Source: Planococcaceae bacterium UBA3370 (lineage in GTDB: Bacteria; Bacillota; Bacilli; Bacillales_A; Planococcaceae). Taken from it: 6,934 bases of DNA. Position 1 is the stretch's first letter. The number at the start of each line of letters is the position of its first letter. A program made the translations under genes and the position numbers. The stretch lies in the NCBI GenBank assembly GCA_002360295.1, contig DEQI01000144.1:6257-13190 (forward strand), written 5' to 3'. Below the pieces are notes generated by a model. It made no database searches and had not been told where the DNA came from. It worked only from the letters and a program-made list of their open reading frames with translations. Shown one piece after another: positions 5,588 to 6,934 of the stretch.

Positions 5588-6934
5588 TTAAGACTCAGCG
5601 TATAAATCTTCATGAACTAGCTCCTCAATTCGTTTAATCGCACCTGGTTCGACCATTTCTACTGCATGTGCAGCATCTTCTAATGCCTTTACATAACGGA
5701 ATTGATGGAAAGCTTCTTCAGCTTCTAGTAAGCGGGCATGTAAGTGCGCATTAGTCGCACGATAGCGATTTCCATACTGTATAATGCGTTCAATTAGCAT
5801 CACATTTTCAATCATTTCTACTGCTCGTTCATTTACTTCCTCAATACATTTTTTAGCATTTAACAAATTGCTATGAACAAGCTCCATATTAAGAGGTACT
5901 TCCTGTAGGCTCTGAATCACGATAAAAATTTGTTCTTCAGCTTCCTCTAAACGCGCATCCATTTCTTCCGGAATGCCTGGTATATTGGCCTTCTGTAGCA
6001 TTCGTTCAGTATTTTGTAATAATTTTTTTAAAGCATCTAGTTCATAACGAGCCTTGTTCTCATCGATACGTAAATTTTTCAAGCTATTAGAGAATTTCTC
6101 CTGCTCCTCATTAATACGCTCAATTTCTTCTGTAATTTCTTGCAATTCTTGTTGTAAGCTAGAATAAGCAGATTGCTCATCTTGCACACGGGTTGCCAGT
6201 AAATCATAACGCTTTTGTAAAACTTCAAGTTGCTTCAAACATAATTTTGGTATTTCAGCTTCTTTGTCAGGTAGGCGATAGCTATGCTGTACATATGCGG
6301 CTTCATCATGTACCTCTTTTGTCATACGAACAACTTCCGTAATCGTGTTATACATTGAATGACAATGACGATCCACAAAATTTTTCGCTAACACTTCTTT
6401 TTCAAGTAAATCATAGAAATTATCAATTTCATCATTAATTTCCTGAATCCGTGGTGCTACTTCGGAAATGTTTAGCTGTGCAATAGAATCCTTTAATGAC
6501 ATTAATTCTTGTTCTAACGCATCTAAGTACTCTGTTAACTCTAGATGACGTAAATAAAACTTTTGCTCTTCCATTTCACGTTGCCCGCTACGCAATTCTT
6601 GGATTGCACCCGGTATTTTAGTTTGAATGTCTGTTAAAAGCGTAGGCACTTCACTTAACAATGCAAAAATATCTTGTGCTTCCACATTTAATGTTAAGAC
6701 GATTTCTCTTGCTTGTAAGTAGTTTCCTTCTGCTGTTAGTTGATCAAACTCCTCAAATTTTGAAGGGAAGTGCTCTAATCGTTTTTCAAGCTCAGCTAAA
6801 GCAGGTCCAAATGAATGCTGATGAGCTAAAATCGTTTTTCGTGCAGAACGGTAATATTCCTTGAGCTGCTCAACTTCTATACGATTTTTCTCTTCACTAC
6901 CCATTAACTCCTCTAGCTCAGAAAGAATTTTTAA
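5588..6934 (-). CDS. ezrA: Septation ring formation regulator EzrA, C-terminal part (5' end outside window)
   Basis: EzrA is a membrane-anchored protein that prevents extra FtsZ rings at the poles and joins the divisome at midcell. The reading frame is open to the right edge, giving 448 residues of a protein normally about 560-570 long. The N-terminal transmembrane anchor and roughly 115-120 residues are therefore missing from view. What is seen is almost entirely helical and coiled-coil, rich in E, K, Q and L. This fits the spectrin-like repeats of the cytoplasmic domain. The GSEEKNR motif appears at residues 12-18 of the visible part. Near the end, IQYGNRYR (codons at about 5759-5782) matches the conserved QNR patch needed for localisation to the division site. 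There is no frameshift or stop, and the C terminus ends IEELVHEDLYAES. A terminator follows, so ezrA ends its transcription unit here. The promoter lies outside the window. Confidence 0.95.
   Translation of the reverse strand, partial: LKILSELEELMGSEEKNRIEVEQLKEYYRSARKTILAHQHSFGPALAELEKRLEHFPSKFEEFDQLTAEGNYLQAREIVLTLNVEAQDIFALLSEVPTLLTDIQTKIPGAIQELRSGQREMEEQKFYLRHLELTEYLDALEQELMSLKDSIAQLNISEVAPRIQEINDEIDNFYDLLEKEVLAKNFVDRHCHSMYNTITEVVRMTKEVHDEAAYVQHSYRLPDKEAEIPKLCLKQLEVLQKRYDLLATRVQDEQSAYSSLQQELQEITEEIERINEEQEKFSNSLKNLRIDENKARYELDALKKLLQNTERMLQKANIPGIPEEMDARLEEAEEQIFIVIQSLQEVPLNMELVHSNLLNAKKCIEEVNERAVEMIENVMLIERIIQYGNRYRATNAHLHARLLEAEEAFHQFRYVKALEDAAHAVEMVEPGAIKRIEELVHEDLYAES

Noticed and set aside
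5588..6904. ezrA starting at the ATG at 6904, preceded by GAGGAG
   Set aside because: The frame stays open upstream to the window edge (LKILSELEEL), the GAGGAG encodes two glutamates, and EzrA needs about 115-120 more N-terminal residues including its membrane anchor.
1..6934. Mobile element, CRISPR array, toxin-antitoxin or defence system
   Set aside because: No transposase, integrase, regularly spaced repeats or paired small genes; every substantial frame is a recognised core family in conserved order.

Overview
The window looks like a chromosomal core region of a low-GC, endospore-forming member of the Bacillales. The clearest evidence is an alpha/beta-type small acid-soluble spore protein. 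It is backed by purine-rich Shine-Dalgarno (SD) sequences, AT-rich intergenic DNA and the gene order acyl-CoA ligase - sspA - thiI - nifZ - (ykuS) - ezrA, with tpx beyond the ligase. From memory, Bacillus subtilis has ytcI-sspA-thiI-nifZ-braB-ezrA with tpx nearby, so this is a conserved neighbourhood. Protein wording and base composition suggest the Lysinibacillus/Solibacillus group (Planococcaceae), but that is an inference and no alignment was run.

Layout from left to right. Positions 1-194 (minus) hold the first 64 codons of the thiol peroxidase gene tpx, with its own promoter. Positions 444-2027 (minus) encode an AMP-forming acyl-CoA ligase of the MbcS/YtcI type with a strong SigA-like promoter, a possible CodY operator and a terminator. 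Positions 2182-2382 (minus) encode the spore protein SspA, with a SigG-like promoter and a strong terminator. Positions 2481-4843 (minus) are a two-gene operon, nifZ then thiI, overlapping by 4 bp. It makes the cysteine desulfurase and sulfurtransferase pair that puts 4-thiouridine into tRNA. Positions 5060-5305 (plus) hold the only plus-strand gene, a YkuS/UPF0180-family small protein with its own terminator. Positions 5588-6934 (minus) are the C-terminal 448 codons of ezrA, the FtsZ-ring regulator, whose 5' end lies outside the window.

The genes do not form one system. They cover redox defence, carboxylic-acid activation, spore DNA protection, tRNA thiolation and cell division. The only firm functional partnership is NifZ with ThiI. 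No mobile element, CRISPR array, tRNA, rRNA, riboswitch or phage gene was found, and I see no convincing undescribed system. The points most worth checking are regulatory: a CodY-box-like palindrome over the ligase promoter, a palindrome within the sspA promoter, a SigG-like signal before ykuS, and ykuS occupying the position between nifZ and ezrA.
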